Assembly (NCBI GenBank): GCA_016200005.1
Contig: JACQFP010000064.1
Coordinates: forward strand, 1 to 64,000
DNA: 64,000 nt
Direction of reading: 5' to 3'
Source: Verrucomicrobiota bacterium
GTDB lineage: Bacteria; Verrucomicrobiota; Verrucomicrobiia; Limisphaerales; PALSA-1396
Shown here: piece by piece, positions 43,501-51,802 of the stretch
How positions within the stretch are numbered: position 1 is the stretch's first letter
Layout of the letters: every line of letters begins with the position of its first letter
Made by a program: the position numbers and the translations under genes
The notes under the pieces: generated by a model
What the model saw: only the letters and a program-made list of their open reading frames with translations
The model's database searches: none
Told to the model about the DNA's origin: nothing

Positions 43501-44280
43501 AGTCCCGGCAAGCTCACGGATTTTTTTCCCGGGCAGGATGCCGGCCGCAGTTGGTGTTACGATGTGGAGCTTGGCGCGCATCAACTTGTACCAACCGGCG
43601 TGCTTGACCCGCGCAGCCGTGAGGTCGAGCGAATGCTGGATCACCTCGAAGACGTGCAGTTTCTCGCTGACGGCTGGTTTGATTATCCCGCGAGGACAAA
43701 TCACACCGACTGGTTCAACCTAGGCGGCTTCTCGAAAGTGCAGCCCTACTACACGCGCAACTGCGAAGTCTATGCGCTGCGGGACGACGTTAAGCCCTTT
43801 GTCCGCTCCTATTTCAACACCATCGCCGCGATGTTGAATCCGGAAGTGCTCACGATGTGGGAACATTTTCATCACAGCGGCGCGTGGGACAAGACACACG
43901 AGACTGGATACTTCCTGCATCAGACACGCACCATGCTCGTGGAGGAACGCGGCAACGAACTCTGGCTCGCGCCGTTCGCGACGAGCAACTGGCTGCGCGC
44001 AGGGCAGCGCGTCTCGGTGAAGAATGCTCCAACTCGATTTGGCGAGGTCAGTTACGAGATAAAGTCACGCGCGGGCCAGGGCTACATTGAAGCCACAATC
44101 AATCCGCCAACCCGACGGACGCCGAGAATTTTGGTGCTTCGATTGCGGCATCCCGACGGCAAACCGATGCGCACGGTGACGGTAAATGGAAAGGCGCACC
44201 GTAAGTTCGACCCGAAGGCGGAAACCGTCCGGATCGTTCCCGACAAGGCCGCGACCATCGTCGTGCGAGCCAGCTATTGA
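40588..44280 (+). CDS. Large secreted NPCBM + (alpha/alpha)6 glycosidase-like protein
   Basis: 1230 residues with a long signal region (RRICRSLLLAILPAFVTPSG). Residues about 50-190 are an NPCBM-like domain (QIGEKTFAKGLGHHANGVIS, RVIVDGHPRFDSGVMRSGDA, INCDMANWADARLVL). A middle beta-rich part follows, then the six-hairpin barrel in the C-terminal 500 residues: SVIRGMDCMGHADFARRSLE, FLTTGYTTFGTAWHLWTLGE, DWNSFAYHFAMNAYYSAALR and WYDVELGAHQLVP-like SWCYDVELGAHQLVPTGVLD. Two repeat segments are translated: KSEIRNLKAG (41737-41760) and AADVRRRNESLPE (43156-43229). The stop is 3 bases from the next start. It likely hydrolyses a plant glycan; family unassigned. Confidence 0.7.
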   Translation: MTSPAQPSHTQPVSVARRICRSLLLAILPAFVTPSGLAAATAQPDYLSDHPELILSNTQDWGVLGFDSAAHAPDKEGVTLQIGEKTFAKGLGHHANGVISLMTDGQYESFDAEIGVQPCSGGSVIFRVIVDGHPRFDSGVMRSGDAPKPVHVSVAGAQEVRLEANDAGDGINCDMANWADARLVLAANATKVRRAETSVDMAPFARVVTWDPKRLDGARARRIEEFRADDLFTETELKPNRSGSYSVPAWTNGVGCIGLQWLNRRALRELALEFADATKVPATNAVRVEGWFGESAWQGNWRPLNGEFHREGARLIFSLAPKAGVIQTQKIRWILPATPQPSLVRLSAFTRSSWATTNLFVQFERPKAGARGELTICNGEPVAKSEIRNLKAGIAWKLSQPLHVSVRFSRPSSFKSDPTVLQFRLPTGNVGVAVEDVLTNDCVYLPDLSLFVAREPLPVTLADYKRRIAGRKTILEEVRALPDQTLAQAMARTHHDFQREGPVLLSLACDNVKFVVERDGVVRCVVATNAAVVKHETWLELKPQFGDGKPGNLSRTLDGGWLPIPIITVARDGVEYRQRSFVAPCDEPGGEPARFNRRSVCVVEFTITNTQSNPAEAMLSLNFADRRTGNAQVKFAPDSRGWLVSSERGSLALAATAAATPLLATAQEGILKLSGTLPANGTAQFAIFVPAQADTALDRLEVAPLRAATEDYWKAVLAPAMQIATPDPLLNDVIRSSQVRCWIDARNEADGARLAAWIAAMHYGPLESESHSVIRGMDCMGHADFARRSLEFFVHRYNTNGFLTTGYTTFGTAWHLWTLGEHYQLTRDKAWLRQIAPEIARVGHWIVRQTDKTKTSVAADVRRRNESLPETPVRLFTSAATPECGLMPPGVLADWNSFAYHFAMNAYYSAALRGLGDALGDIGHPDATFFKRHAAELRANTLRAYAWTQSRSPALALRDGTWIPHYPSQVQSPGKLTDFFPGQDAGRSWCYDVELGAHQLVPTGVLDPRSREVERMLDHLEDVQFLADGWFDYPARTNHTDWFNLGGFSKVQPYYTRNCEVYALRDDVKPFVRSYFNTIAAMLNPEVLTMWEHFHHSGAWDKTHETGYFLHQTRTMLVEERGNELWLAPFATSNWLRAGQRVSVKNAPTRFGEVSYEIKSRAGQGYIEATINPPTRRTPRILVLRLRHPDGKPMRTVTVNGKAHRKFDPKAETVRIVPDKAATIVVRASY
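41737..41760. repeat. AAATCCG near-tandem micro-repeat in frame
   Basis: AAATCCGAAATCCGAAATCT units, about 24 bases, encode KSEIRNLK in the middle of the large NPCBM glycosidase. Short AAATCCGAAATC runs of this type occur as dispersed repeats in related genomes as far as I recall; I cannot verify this here. Confidence 0.5.
43156..43229. repeat. In-frame GTAGCCGCCGA inverted repeat (copy in NPCBM glycosidase)
   Basis: Left arm 43156-43180 and right arm 43205-43229 are 25-base inverted arms with two mismatches, starting GTAGCCGCCGACGTGAGG and ending TCACGTCGGCGGCCAC, around a 24-base spacer. It is translated in frame as SVAADVRRRNESLPETPVRL. It is the same family as 32012-32082. Confidence 0.8.
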
Positions 44281-44283
44281 GGC

Positions 44284-45102
44284 ATGAAACGAACGATTTT
44301 CGCGCTGCTGGTCCTGCTCGCCAACCTGGGTGCGGTTTGGGGCGGGACGAACGATGCCCTGACCACGGATGTCGCTTTCACTGCGGCGTGTGACGGTACG
44401 GAGCAGCGTTATGTGCTGATGCTGCCGGCGAGCTTCAAGTCCATGCAACCACACGACCTGTTGGTCGCGTTGCACGGCCACGGCTCGGATCGCTGGCAAT
44501 TTGTCCGCGATACGCGCGACGAGTGCCGCGCGGCGCGGGACGTGGCGGCGGCCCACGGGATGATCTACGTCTCGCCGGATTATCGCGCGAAAACTTCATG
44601 GATGGGCCCAAAGGCGGAAGCCGATCTTGTCCAGATCATCGGCGAGTTGAAAAAGGCGTATCGGGTGTCGCGCGTTTTCCTGTGCGGCGCTTCGATGGGC
44701 GGCACCGCGAGCCTGACGTTCGCGGCGTTGCATCCGGAACTTGTGGACGGCGTGGCTTCGATGAACGGGACGGCCAACCTGGTCGAGTATGCCGGTTTTT
44801 CGGAAGCGATTGCGGCCTCGTTCGGCGGCAGCAAGGCGGCGATCCCCGAGGAATATAAAAAGCGCAGCGCCGAATTTTGGCCGGAGCGCTTCACGATGCC
44901 GGTGGGCATCACGTCGGGCGGCAAGGACGACGTCGTGCCGCCCCAAAGCGTCGTGCGACTGGCCAATGATCTGAAAGCGCGTGGCCGCGAAGTGCTGCTG
45001 ATCCATCGCGAGGAAGCCGGCCACTTGACGAGCTACGACGACGGCCGGGCCATCATCGAGTTCGTCATCCAAAAGGCGCGGCCCGGAAGAACCAATTTAT
45101 GA
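44284..45102 (+). CDS. Secreted alpha/beta-hydrolase (esterase-like)
   Basis: 272 residues with signal peptide (IFALLVLLANLGAVWGG). Oxyanion motif HGHGS (64-68), nucleophile elbow GASMGG with Ser138, acid in SGGKDDVVPP (D215/D216) and His247 in EEAGHLTS: a complete Ser-Asp-His triad in the order of prolyl-oligopeptidase/dienelactone-type hydrolases. Similar enzymes remove acyl groups such as acetyl or feruloyl from polysaccharides, which would suit the neighbouring glycosidases; the substrate is inferred. Start 3 bases after the glycosidase stop. The stop overlaps the next start (ATGA), so translation is coupled. Confidence 0.8.
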   Translation: MKRTIFALLVLLANLGAVWGGTNDALTTDVAFTAACDGTEQRYVLMLPASFKSMQPHDLLVALHGHGSDRWQFVRDTRDECRAARDVAAAHGMIYVSPDYRAKTSWMGPKAEADLVQIIGELKKAYRVSRVFLCGASMGGTASLTFAALHPELVDGVASMNGTANLVEYAGFSEAIAASFGGSKAAIPEEYKKRSAEFWPERFTMPVGITSGGKDDVVPPQSVVRLANDLKARGREVLLIHREEAGHLTSYDDGRAIIEFVIQKARPGRTNL

Positions 45103-46400
45103 CTGCTGAAACCGACACCAAAATCACGCTGGGACCGTATGCGACGAAAATTCACGAGGAAGAGTTGATCGAACTGCTAGACCTGTGGGAGTTCGCCCCG
45201 GGGCTCAAGGAGAAGATCGCCGGACTGATCCACGACCAGGCGGATGCTTTGAAGGGGCCGCACCTCTTCCGCTACTACAACCCGCGACCGAGCAAGGTCG
45301 CCGCCGCGGAGCAGGCGTTCGCGGAGTTGCTGGGCGTCAAACACGTGCTGGCCGTGAACTCCTGCACGTCAGCGCTCATCGCGGCGCTGCGGGCGTTGGG
45401 CGTAGGCGCGGGCGACGAGGTGATCGTGCCGGCCTACACGTTCTTCGCGTCCGCCGCTGTGATTGGCACGTGCAACGCGATCCCGGTCATCGCGGACGTG
45501 GATGACACGCTCACACTGGATCCGAAAGACGTGGAGCGGAAGATCACGCCGCGCGCGCGCGCGATCATCGTCGTTCACATGCGCGGCAAACCGGCGCAGA
45601 TGGATGAATTGATGGCGATTGCGGCACGGCACAAGCTCGCGGTGATCGAGGACGTGGCGCAGGCCGCCGGTGGTTCCTATAAAGGCCGCATGCTCGGCTC
45701 CATCGGGACGATGGGCTGCTTCAGTTTCGACTACTACAAGATTCTGAACTCTGGCGAAGGCGGCTTTGTCGTGACCAACGATGAGTGGCTGCACACCCGC
45801 GCGCAGTCGTGGCACGATTGCGCCGCGTGCTGGCGTCCCAACCGGTTCGCCACCGAGCGGCGCGAGGGCGAATTGTTCTGCGGCGAGAATTATCGTATGA
45901 GCGAATTGCAGGGCGCGGTGGCGCTGGCACAAATCCGGAAGGCGCGGAAGTTTATTCTGGGCTATCGCGCGGCGTTCACAAAGATCGTGGGCCAACTGAA
46001 GCTGCCAGCGGGAGTAACGCTCCAGCGGGTGTCGGATCCCACCGGCGATGCGTGCTCCAATCTGATTCTCTTCCTGCCGAGTGTGGAGCAGACCAAGCGT
46101 GCGCTCGCCGCGATGCAGGCCGCCGGCGTTCCGGCGGGCGGCATTTACGACAGCAAGGTCAAGGACTGGCACATCTACACGTACTGGGAGCATATCCTGG
46201 ACAAGAAATCTGTGGCCCGCGATGGTCTGCCGTGGTCGGGCGTGCCGGCGGAGGAACTGCCGCGCTACTCGCCGACGATGTGTCCGCAATGCACGGATTA
46301 CCTGTCGCGCGCAATCATGATAGACATCCACTGGCAATACTCGAAGGACGACTGCGCGGCCATTGCGCGGGCGATCAATCAAGTGCTGGCGGCGCTGTAA
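45099..46400 (+). CDS. DegT/DnrJ/EryC1-type PLP aminotransferase
   Basis: 433 residues, cytoplasmic, overlapping the esterase stop by 4 bases. Motifs: NSCTSALIAALRALGVGAGD (~87-106), VIVPAYTFFASAAVIGTCNA, and the PLP pocket AVIEDVAQAAGGSYKG (D185, Q188). The Schiff-base lysine is K214 in FSFDYYKILNSGEGG. The C-terminus (MCPQCTDYLSRAIMIDIHWQ) fits the family. Such enzymes transfer an amino group to a keto-sugar, or are dehydratase variants. Lys is retained, so transamination is likely. A role in making or remodelling a sugar within a degradation cluster is unusual; GDP- or CDP-sugar pathway genes are not nearby. Confidence 0.85.
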   Translation: MTAETDTKITLGPYATKIHEEELIELLDLWEFAPGLKEKIAGLIHDQADALKGPHLFRYYNPRPSKVAAAEQAFAELLGVKHVLAVNSCTSALIAALRALGVGAGDEVIVPAYTFFASAAVIGTCNAIPVIADVDDTLTLDPKDVERKITPRARAIIVVHMRGKPAQMDELMAIAARHKLAVIEDVAQAAGGSYKGRMLGSIGTMGCFSFDYYKILNSGEGGFVVTNDEWLHTRAQSWHDCAACWRPNRFATERREGELFCGENYRMSELQGAVALAQIRKARKFILGYRAAFTKIVGQLKLPAGVTLQRVSDPTGDACSNLILFLPSVEQTKRALAAMQAAGVPAGGIYDSKVKDWHIYTYWEHILDKKSVARDGLPWSGVPAEELPRYSPTMCPQCTDYLSRAIMIDIHWQYSKDDCAAIARAINQVLAAL

Positions 46401-46441
46401 AATATTGCCCCAAGACGAAAGCGCTTTTGAACGAATCTGCA

Positions 46442-48505
46442 ATGAAAAACAATGCCAATTCCTTCCGTGGAATCTTCACCAAGTGGCTTGCCACCTGCGC
46501 GGTTGTGGCTGTGGTGGGTGCCAGTTTGTCAGCAACTGAAAGCAAATCCGCCGATGCGAAAGATACCATCAAGGCGCAACCAGCCTACCCCAACTCCACG
46601 GGCCAACTGGTCTGGGACACGTTGCGTGGACACTTTCGCATAAGCTTCACCCTTGATCCGCCCGCGGCCACTTGGGACGCGCTCAAACGCGATGATCCCC
46701 GACTGGCCAGCGGCGAATACAAGAGTGGCGCCTACCGGCTCAAGCTCAGCGAGAAGGACGCGGGCAAACAAACGCGCCTGATCAACTATGAACTCACCCG
46801 CGCGGATGGTCAGCCCTTCCGGAGGCTTGAGAGTCGCCTTGAGTGCAAGACCAGCTATTCGGGCGTTTACAAGATTTTCGAGCCCGGGTCCTTCAGCCAG
46901 CAGAACTACAAGATTGATCTGCCCTTCCGCATCAGCGGCAGAGCGCGCGCTGAGATTGATCAACCGGTGCTCTGGATGCAGCAAACCGACGGTCGCAACA
47001 CGCTGACCCTGGGTCTGCTGGACCAGGTGGCGGTCACCAGCTTTGAAGGCTCGACCTACGACCCCAGCAATGGCGGCGAAGCGCCCGGCATTGCCAACAG
47101 CTATGTGCGCATCGTTCTGAAACAAACCTGGTCCAATGGCGCGCCCGCGCTGGTTTTCAAGGACGCCCTTTACTTCAACGCCAATCCGGACCTTACCTGG
47201 TTCGAGGCCCTCGAAGGTTACAGCGCGGCCGTTGACGCGGCGCGCGACTTCAAGGCGCGACCGGTGAGTGAGTGGGCCTTGAACCCGATGTGGCACTCCT
47301 GGTATGCCCACGGCGACAAAATTGACGAGGCGCAGATCCGGGACGACGCCCGCCATGCCCGCGCCCTCGGCGCAACGACCATCGAGCTTGACGCCGGCTG
47401 GAACATGCCGCGTGGGGTTCCCTACTCCTTTGATAACGAGGGCGACTACGACTTCGACTCCGGCCGTTTCCCCAACCCCAAGGGGATGATCAGCGAGATG
47501 CACGCCGCCGGCCAGCGCGTCGTCCTCCACGTCGCCCCGCTCCTGATGGGTAAGAATTCCCGGGCTTGGGCACAGATGAAGGACGGCATGATTATGGTGG
47601 GCAGCAAGCCGGATGCGCACCTGGACCCGCGCCTCAAGAAAGTTCAGGATTACCTGCTGGCTGCCTGGGAACACATGTTCACCGAGTATGGAATTGACGG
47701 GCTGTGGTACGACTTTCTCGAAATTCCCGATCGTGCCGACCCGCCGGCAGCCGGGATGGGAGTCGCCTCATCCGACCTGCACGTTGCCTACACGCAACTG
47801 ATGCAATCGCTCTATAACAAATCTCTCGCGCTGAACTCCAATGCCGTGATCATTCTGCGCCGTCCCTCGGCCAACCTGAACGCCAAGACTTACTGCACGC
47901 ACGTCTGGCCGATGGACACGCCGCAGGATTACAACATGAACCGGCGCGACATCGTCTATATGAAGACGTTCGGGCCGGGGGTGTTGACCCACGCGTGCTG
48001 CACGAGTTGGGCGATCACCGAAAGCGATGTGAACGTCGCCCGGCAGATGGCCAGCATGGTCCTGGCTGGCGTGCCGGCCTTCTCGGTCAAGCTGGCCGAG
48101 TCGCCCGCCGCGCACAATGCCATCGTCAAAGCCTGGCTGGCGTTCTACGAACCGAACAAGCGCGACCTCGTGCTTGGCCGGACGACGCCGCTGCTGCCCA
48201 CGCCGCCCTCGGCCGCCCTGCGGATTGAGGGTGAGAAACAGGCGTTCTTCGGTTTCTTCGAAGCCGTGCCGGGCCTCATCGAAGTCTCGAAGCCCGTGGA
48301 CAGAATCACCATCGTCAATGCCTTCAGCAAACGCACCGCGACCCGGTTGGAAGGTGTAAAAGGCGACTGGGCGGCCCAAGTTTACGATCAAGCCTGGCAG
48401 CCGATGAGTAAAACGAAACTGAAAACTGACGCGCAGGGCAGCCTGAGCCTCAACTTCACCGGCGCGACCGGATGTCACACCATCGTGCTGACGAAGAAGT
48501 TGTGA
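46442..48505 (+). CDS. Secreted TIM-barrel glycosidase (GH31/GH36-like)
   Basis: 687 residues from the ATG at 46442, with a signal peptide (KWLATCAVVAVVGASLSATE). Earlier in-frame starts run back into the aminotransferase gene in another frame and are rejected. Residues ~40-270 are beta-rich. The barrel has WHSWYAHGDKIDEAQIRDDA, ARALGATTIELDAGWNMPRG, NPKGMISEMHAAGQRVVLHV and the nucleophile-like DGLWYDFLEIP at the strand end. Later parts are CCTSWAITESDVNVARQMAS and a C-terminal sheet. It resembles clan GH-D alpha-galactosidases or GH31, but the acid/base residue is not identified. It likely acts outside the cytoplasm on the same glycan as its neighbours. A 41-base gap follows the aminotransferase. 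Confidence 0.7.
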   Translation: MKNNANSFRGIFTKWLATCAVVAVVGASLSATESKSADAKDTIKAQPAYPNSTGQLVWDTLRGHFRISFTLDPPAATWDALKRDDPRLASGEYKSGAYRLKLSEKDAGKQTRLINYELTRADGQPFRRLESRLECKTSYSGVYKIFEPGSFSQQNYKIDLPFRISGRARAEIDQPVLWMQQTDGRNTLTLGLLDQVAVTSFEGSTYDPSNGGEAPGIANSYVRIVLKQTWSNGAPALVFKDALYFNANPDLTWFEALEGYSAAVDAARDFKARPVSEWALNPMWHSWYAHGDKIDEAQIRDDARHARALGATTIELDAGWNMPRGVPYSFDNEGDYDFDSGRFPNPKGMISEMHAAGQRVVLHVAPLLMGKNSRAWAQMKDGMIMVGSKPDAHLDPRLKKVQDYLLAAWEHMFTEYGIDGLWYDFLEIPDRADPPAAGMGVASSDLHVAYTQLMQSLYNKSLALNSNAVIILRRPSANLNAKTYCTHVWPMDTPQDYNMNRRDIVYMKTFGPGVLTHACCTSWAITESDVNVARQMASMVLAGVPAFSVKLAESPAAHNAIVKAWLAFYEPNKRDLVLGRTTPLLPTPPSAALRIEGEKQAFFGFFEAVPGLIEVSKPVDRITIVNAFSKRTATRLEGVKGDWAAQVYDQAWQPMSKTKLKTDAQGSLSLNFTGATGCHTIVLTKKL

Positions 48506-48590
48506 GACTCATAACCGGCAATGGAAGCAATCAAGATAATGGCAGCATGAATACTTCATTGAAAAATCACTTTCAACGGGAGGAACGATT

Positions 48591-49406
48591 ATGAAATACG
48601 GGGTTTGCCTGGAAATGCAGTTTCCCGACCGTCCGTTTCTCGACCGCATCGCGGCGGCGGGACGGGCGGGCGTCAAGTTCGCCGAGCTGTGGTTCACCGA
48701 CCTGACGGCGTGGACGAACGGGATGAACAAAGACGACGTGAAGCGCCCGGACAAAGTCCGCACCACCGCTGCCAAGGCGGGCGTGACGCTCACCAACGCC
48801 GTGATCGGTTCACCGGACGGCTCGATTGGCGGTGGGTTGACTGACGCCAAAAACCGCCGCGCCTGGCTCGCGCGGGCGAAGGACACGCTGGAATTCTGCC
48901 GCGAGGCGGGCGTCGGCGCGGCCATCGTCTGCACGGGCAACGTGGTGAAGGCCCTGCCGCGGCCACGCCAGCGCCGGAACGTGCTCGACGGCCTCGCGGC
49001 CACTGCGGAGTTGGCGGAGAAACTGAAGGTGAATCTTTGGCTGGAACCGTTGAACGACAAGGTTGACCACCCGGATTATTTCCTTACGAGTTCGGACGAG
49101 GGCGCGGCGCTCTGCCGCGAGGTTGGGTCGGCACAATTGAAGTTGCTCTTCGACTGCTATCACATGCAGATCATGGAAGGCGACTTATGCGGGCACATTT
49201 TCCGGAATCTGGACGTCATCGGCCATTTCCACTCGGCTGGGCATCCGGGCCGCCACGAACTGTGGCTGGGCGAGACGAATTATCCGTTCGTGGTCCGGGA
49301 AATTGAAAAGACCGGTTACAAAGGCGTGTTCGCCTTCGAATACCAGCCCACGCTGCCGCCGGCGGAAAGTTTGAAACGCACCCTCCGTTACCTGAAGGAG
49401 ATTTGA
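48591..49406 (+). CDS. Hydroxypyruvate isomerase-like TIM-barrel protein
   Basis: 271 residues, cytoplasmic; the start is fixed by GGGAGGA upstream. The xylose-isomerase-like fold is clear: CLEMQFPDRPFLDRIAAAGR, FAELWFTDLTAW, then the metal-site strands LWLEPLNDK (Glu), LLFDCYHMQIMEGDL (Asp, His), IGHFHSAGHPGRHEL (His) and GVFAFEYQPTLPPAES (Glu). This is the COG3622/Hyi arrangement. Hyi interconverts hydroxypyruvate and tartronate semialdehyde; relatives epimerise or isomerise sugars. It lies 1 base before the deacetylase gene and 4 bases from the transporter in the same set, so it probably handles an imported sugar or sugar acid. Confidence 0.8.
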   Translation: MKYGVCLEMQFPDRPFLDRIAAAGRAGVKFAELWFTDLTAWTNGMNKDDVKRPDKVRTTAAKAGVTLTNAVIGSPDGSIGGGLTDAKNRRAWLARAKDTLEFCREAGVGAAIVCTGNVVKALPRPRQRRNVLDGLAATAELAEKLKVNLWLEPLNDKVDHPDYFLTSSDEGAALCREVGSAQLKLLFDCYHMQIMEGDLCGHIFRNLDVIGHFHSAGHPGRHELWLGETNYPFVVREIEKTGYKGVFAFEYQPTLPPAESLKRTLRYLKEI

Positions 49407-49407
49407 C

Positions 49408-50199
49408 ATGCATCGAGTACTGGCTTTCGGCTGTCATCCGGACGACGTGGAGTTCATCTGCGCCGGCACACTGGCGTTGCTCGCGCAACGCGGCTGCGAA
49501 ATTCACATCGCCATCATGGCCGGCGGCGACGTCGGCTCGCCGACCTTGCCGCGTGCGGAGATTCGCGAGTTGCGGCTCAAGGAAGCGCAGGCCGCCGCGG
49601 ATGTCATCGGAGCGCGTTTCCATTTCGCAGGCGGCCAGGACATCGAGGTGGAATACAACGCCGAGTATCGCCGCCGCGCGATCCGCGTGATGCGCGTGGT
49701 GAACCCGACCATCGTGTTCACCCACCCGCCGTACGATTACCTGCCGGACCACGAGGAAACCTCCCGCCTCGTCCGCAACGCCGCCTTCATCGGTCCCGTG
49801 CCCAACTATGATTGCGGCACGCCCACGCCGCCGACCTTGCGCATCCCGCATTTGTATTACGCAAACGCCATCGGCGGGCGCGACATCTTTGGCCGCCCTT
49901 TGCCGCTCACCTGCGCGGTGGACATTTCCACCGTCATGGAAACCAAGACGCGGATGCTCGCCTGTCACGCCTCGCAGCGCGAATGGCTGCGCGCCATCAT
50001 GAACTGCGACGAGTATCTGGACCTGATGCGGAAGCTGGCGGTCAACGACGGCCGACGGGCGGGCGTGGCACAGGCGGAAGGTTTCATCCAGCACGTCGGC
50101 GAAGGCCATCCGCAGGACAACGTGTTGAAACAACTGCTGGGCGAGAAATGCATTGAGTTCGTGAAGGAGTCCCGGCCCGGAGAAGCGCAAACCCGATAA
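49408..50199 (+). CDS. PIG-L/LmbE family deacetylase
   Basis: 263 residues, cytoplasmic. The zinc motif CHPDDVEF (residues 9-16) near the start and THPPYDYLPDHEETSRL (with the third His) match the PIG-L family, whose members remove N-acetyl groups from sugar amines such as GlcNAc-PI or mycothiol precursors. The start has GGAG upstream and lies 1 base after the isomerase stop. The substrate here is unknown. A catalytic Asp in the first motif is present. Its neighbours suggest deacetylation of an imported acetylated aminosugar or derivative. Confidence 0.85.
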   Translation: MHRVLAFGCHPDDVEFICAGTLALLAQRGCEIHIAIMAGGDVGSPTLPRAEIRELRLKEAQAAADVIGARFHFAGGQDIEVEYNAEYRRRAIRVMRVVNPTIVFTHPPYDYLPDHEETSRLVRNAAFIGPVPNYDCGTPTPPTLRIPHLYYANAIGGRDIFGRPLPLTCAVDISTVMETKTRMLACHASQREWLRAIMNCDEYLDLMRKLAVNDGRRAGVAQAEGFIQHVGEGHPQDNVLKQLLGEKCIEFVKESRPGEAQTR

Positions 50200-50203
50200 C
50201 CAA

Positions 50204-51802
50204 ATGACCTTCGCCCTCAGCCCCCTGGATATCGCGGTCATCGCAGTTTCCATCCTGGCCGTGGTCGCGGTGGGGTTGTGGGCGGCGCGCAACCAGGAGA
50301 AATCGGCGCGCGGCTACTTCCTCGCTTCGGGCCGGCTGCCGTGGTACATCATCGGCGCGGCGTTTGTCTCCACGAGCGTGTCGAGTGAGCAGATCGTTGG
50401 CACGGTCGGCGCCACCTACAAATACGGCATGGGCATCGCGAACTGGGAATGGTGGTTGGTGCCCACCTACGGCCTGATGACGCTCGTGTTCATTCCGATC
50501 TGGATGCGCAACCGCGTCATCACCATCCCGGATTTTTTGGCACGCCGCTTTGGGCCGGGGTGCGCGGACATTTACAGTTGGGTGATGCTCGTTGCGTACG
50601 TCTTCGTGTTCCTGGTGCCGGTGCTTTACAGCGGGAGCCTCGCGCTGACCGAACTGACCCGCTGGAATTTTTACGCGGTGCTGTGGGGCATGGTCGCGCT
50701 CGTCGCGCTCTACACGACCAAGGGCGGCCTCTCGTCGGTCATCTGGACGGATGCCTTGCAATGTCTGATGCTCGTGGGCGGCGGGGTGATTTTGTTTTTC
50801 ATCGCGTTGGGCAAAGTGCCGGGCGGCTGGGCTGCGATGGCAGCCGCGAACCCGGATCGGTTTCACCTTTACCGCCCACCCGGCGACGAAGCCGCGCCGT
50901 TTCCCGGCATCCTGCTGGCCACGTTCGGCGTGTACATCTTTTACTCCGCCGGCAACCAGGTGATGGCCCAACGAATCCTTGCCGCGCGCTCGACGTGGGA
51001 CGGGTTGATGGGCGTGTGGTGGGCCGGCGTGGTCAACCTGCTCCGTCCGCTGGTCACGTGTTTCCTGGGCTTGATCGTGTTCCACTGGATCAACGTGATG
51101 CACGCCGCGCCGCCACTGAAGAATCCGGATGAGGCGTTCCCGTTTGCGCTGCGCTACCTCGCGCCCGATTGGGGACTGCGCGGCATCATCCTCGCCGGCT
51201 TTCTCGCCGCGGTCATGTCCACCGTCAGCGCGCTGGCCAACTCGACAGCCACGATTTTCGGCCTCGACGTTTACAAACGCATCTTCCGCCCCGACGCGGA
51301 CGACGCGCGGCTGGTGCGGATGGGGCGCGTCGCCTCGCTGGCGGCGATGGGCATCGCCGCGCTTGTGGCCCCATCGGTCGCGCACTTGGGCGGCGTCTTC
51401 AAATATTTTCAAAATGGCGTGACTTACCTAGCCACGCCGTTCATCTCGGTGATGCTGCTCGGGCTGTTGTGGAAGCGGACCAATCGCCAGGGCGCGCTGT
51501 TCGGGTTGATCGGCGGCTCGGCGATCACGTTGGCGATGGCGTTCGGCGCGCCGTTGGTCGGCATCAAGCTGCACTGGCTTTACGTCGCGGCCATCGCGCA
51601 GGCGATCACCATGGCAGGAATCGTGGTGATTTCGCTGCTCACCTCACCGCCCCCGGAAAGTCAGTGGCGGCCATTCCACTGGACGCTCACAGCGCTCAAG
51701 CAATACGACGACGGCGTGAAACGCCCGTGGTATCAGAGCGTTTTGCTTTGGTGGGTCATTTACACCATCGTCTGGGTGTATCTCTATTGGCGGTTCTGGT
51801 GA
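50204..51802 (+). CDS. Sodium:solute symporter (SSS family)
   Basis: 532 residues with about 13 hydrophobic segments, starting DIAVIAVSILAVVAVGLWAA. Family motifs: GRLPWYIIGAAFVSTSVSSE in TM2-3, VPAYRTKGGL-like ALYTTKGGLSSVIWTDALQC near TM5-6, and AGFLAAVMSTVSALANSTAT, the sodium-site helix. Located in the inner membrane; it takes up a sugar, sugar acid or other small solute with sodium. It is the end of a tight set: isomerase, deacetylase, symporter, with gaps of 1 and 4 bases, so the isomerase and deacetylase may act on its cargo. The next 380 bases are repeat-bearing intergenic sequence. Confidence 0.9.
   Translation: MTFALSPLDIAVIAVSILAVVAVGLWAARNQEKSARGYFLASGRLPWYIIGAAFVSTSVSSEQIVGTVGATYKYGMGIANWEWWLVPTYGLMTLVFIPIWMRNRVITIPDFLARRFGPGCADIYSWVMLVAYVFVFLVPVLYSGSLALTELTRWNFYAVLWGMVALVALYTTKGGLSSVIWTDALQCLMLVGGGVILFFIALGKVPGGWAAMAAANPDRFHLYRPPGDEAAPFPGILLATFGVYIFYSAGNQVMAQRILAARSTWDGLMGVWWAGVVNLLRPLVTCFLGLIVFHWINVMHAAPPLKNPDEAFPFALRYLAPDWGLRGIILAGFLAAVMSTVSALANSTATIFGLDVYKRIFRPDADDARLVRMGRVASLAAMGIAALVAPSVAHLGGVFKYFQNGVTYLATPFISVMLLGLLWKRTNRQGALFGLIGGSAITLAMAFGAPLVGIKLHWLYVAAIAQAITMAGIVVISLLTSPPPESQWRPFHWTLTALKQYDDGVKRPWYQSVLLWWVIYTIVWVYLYWRFW

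Noticed and set aside
50084-51412. 442-codon minus-strand frame over the sodium symporter
   Set aside because: Composition is His/Arg/Pro-rich and the plus strand encodes a clear membrane transporter.
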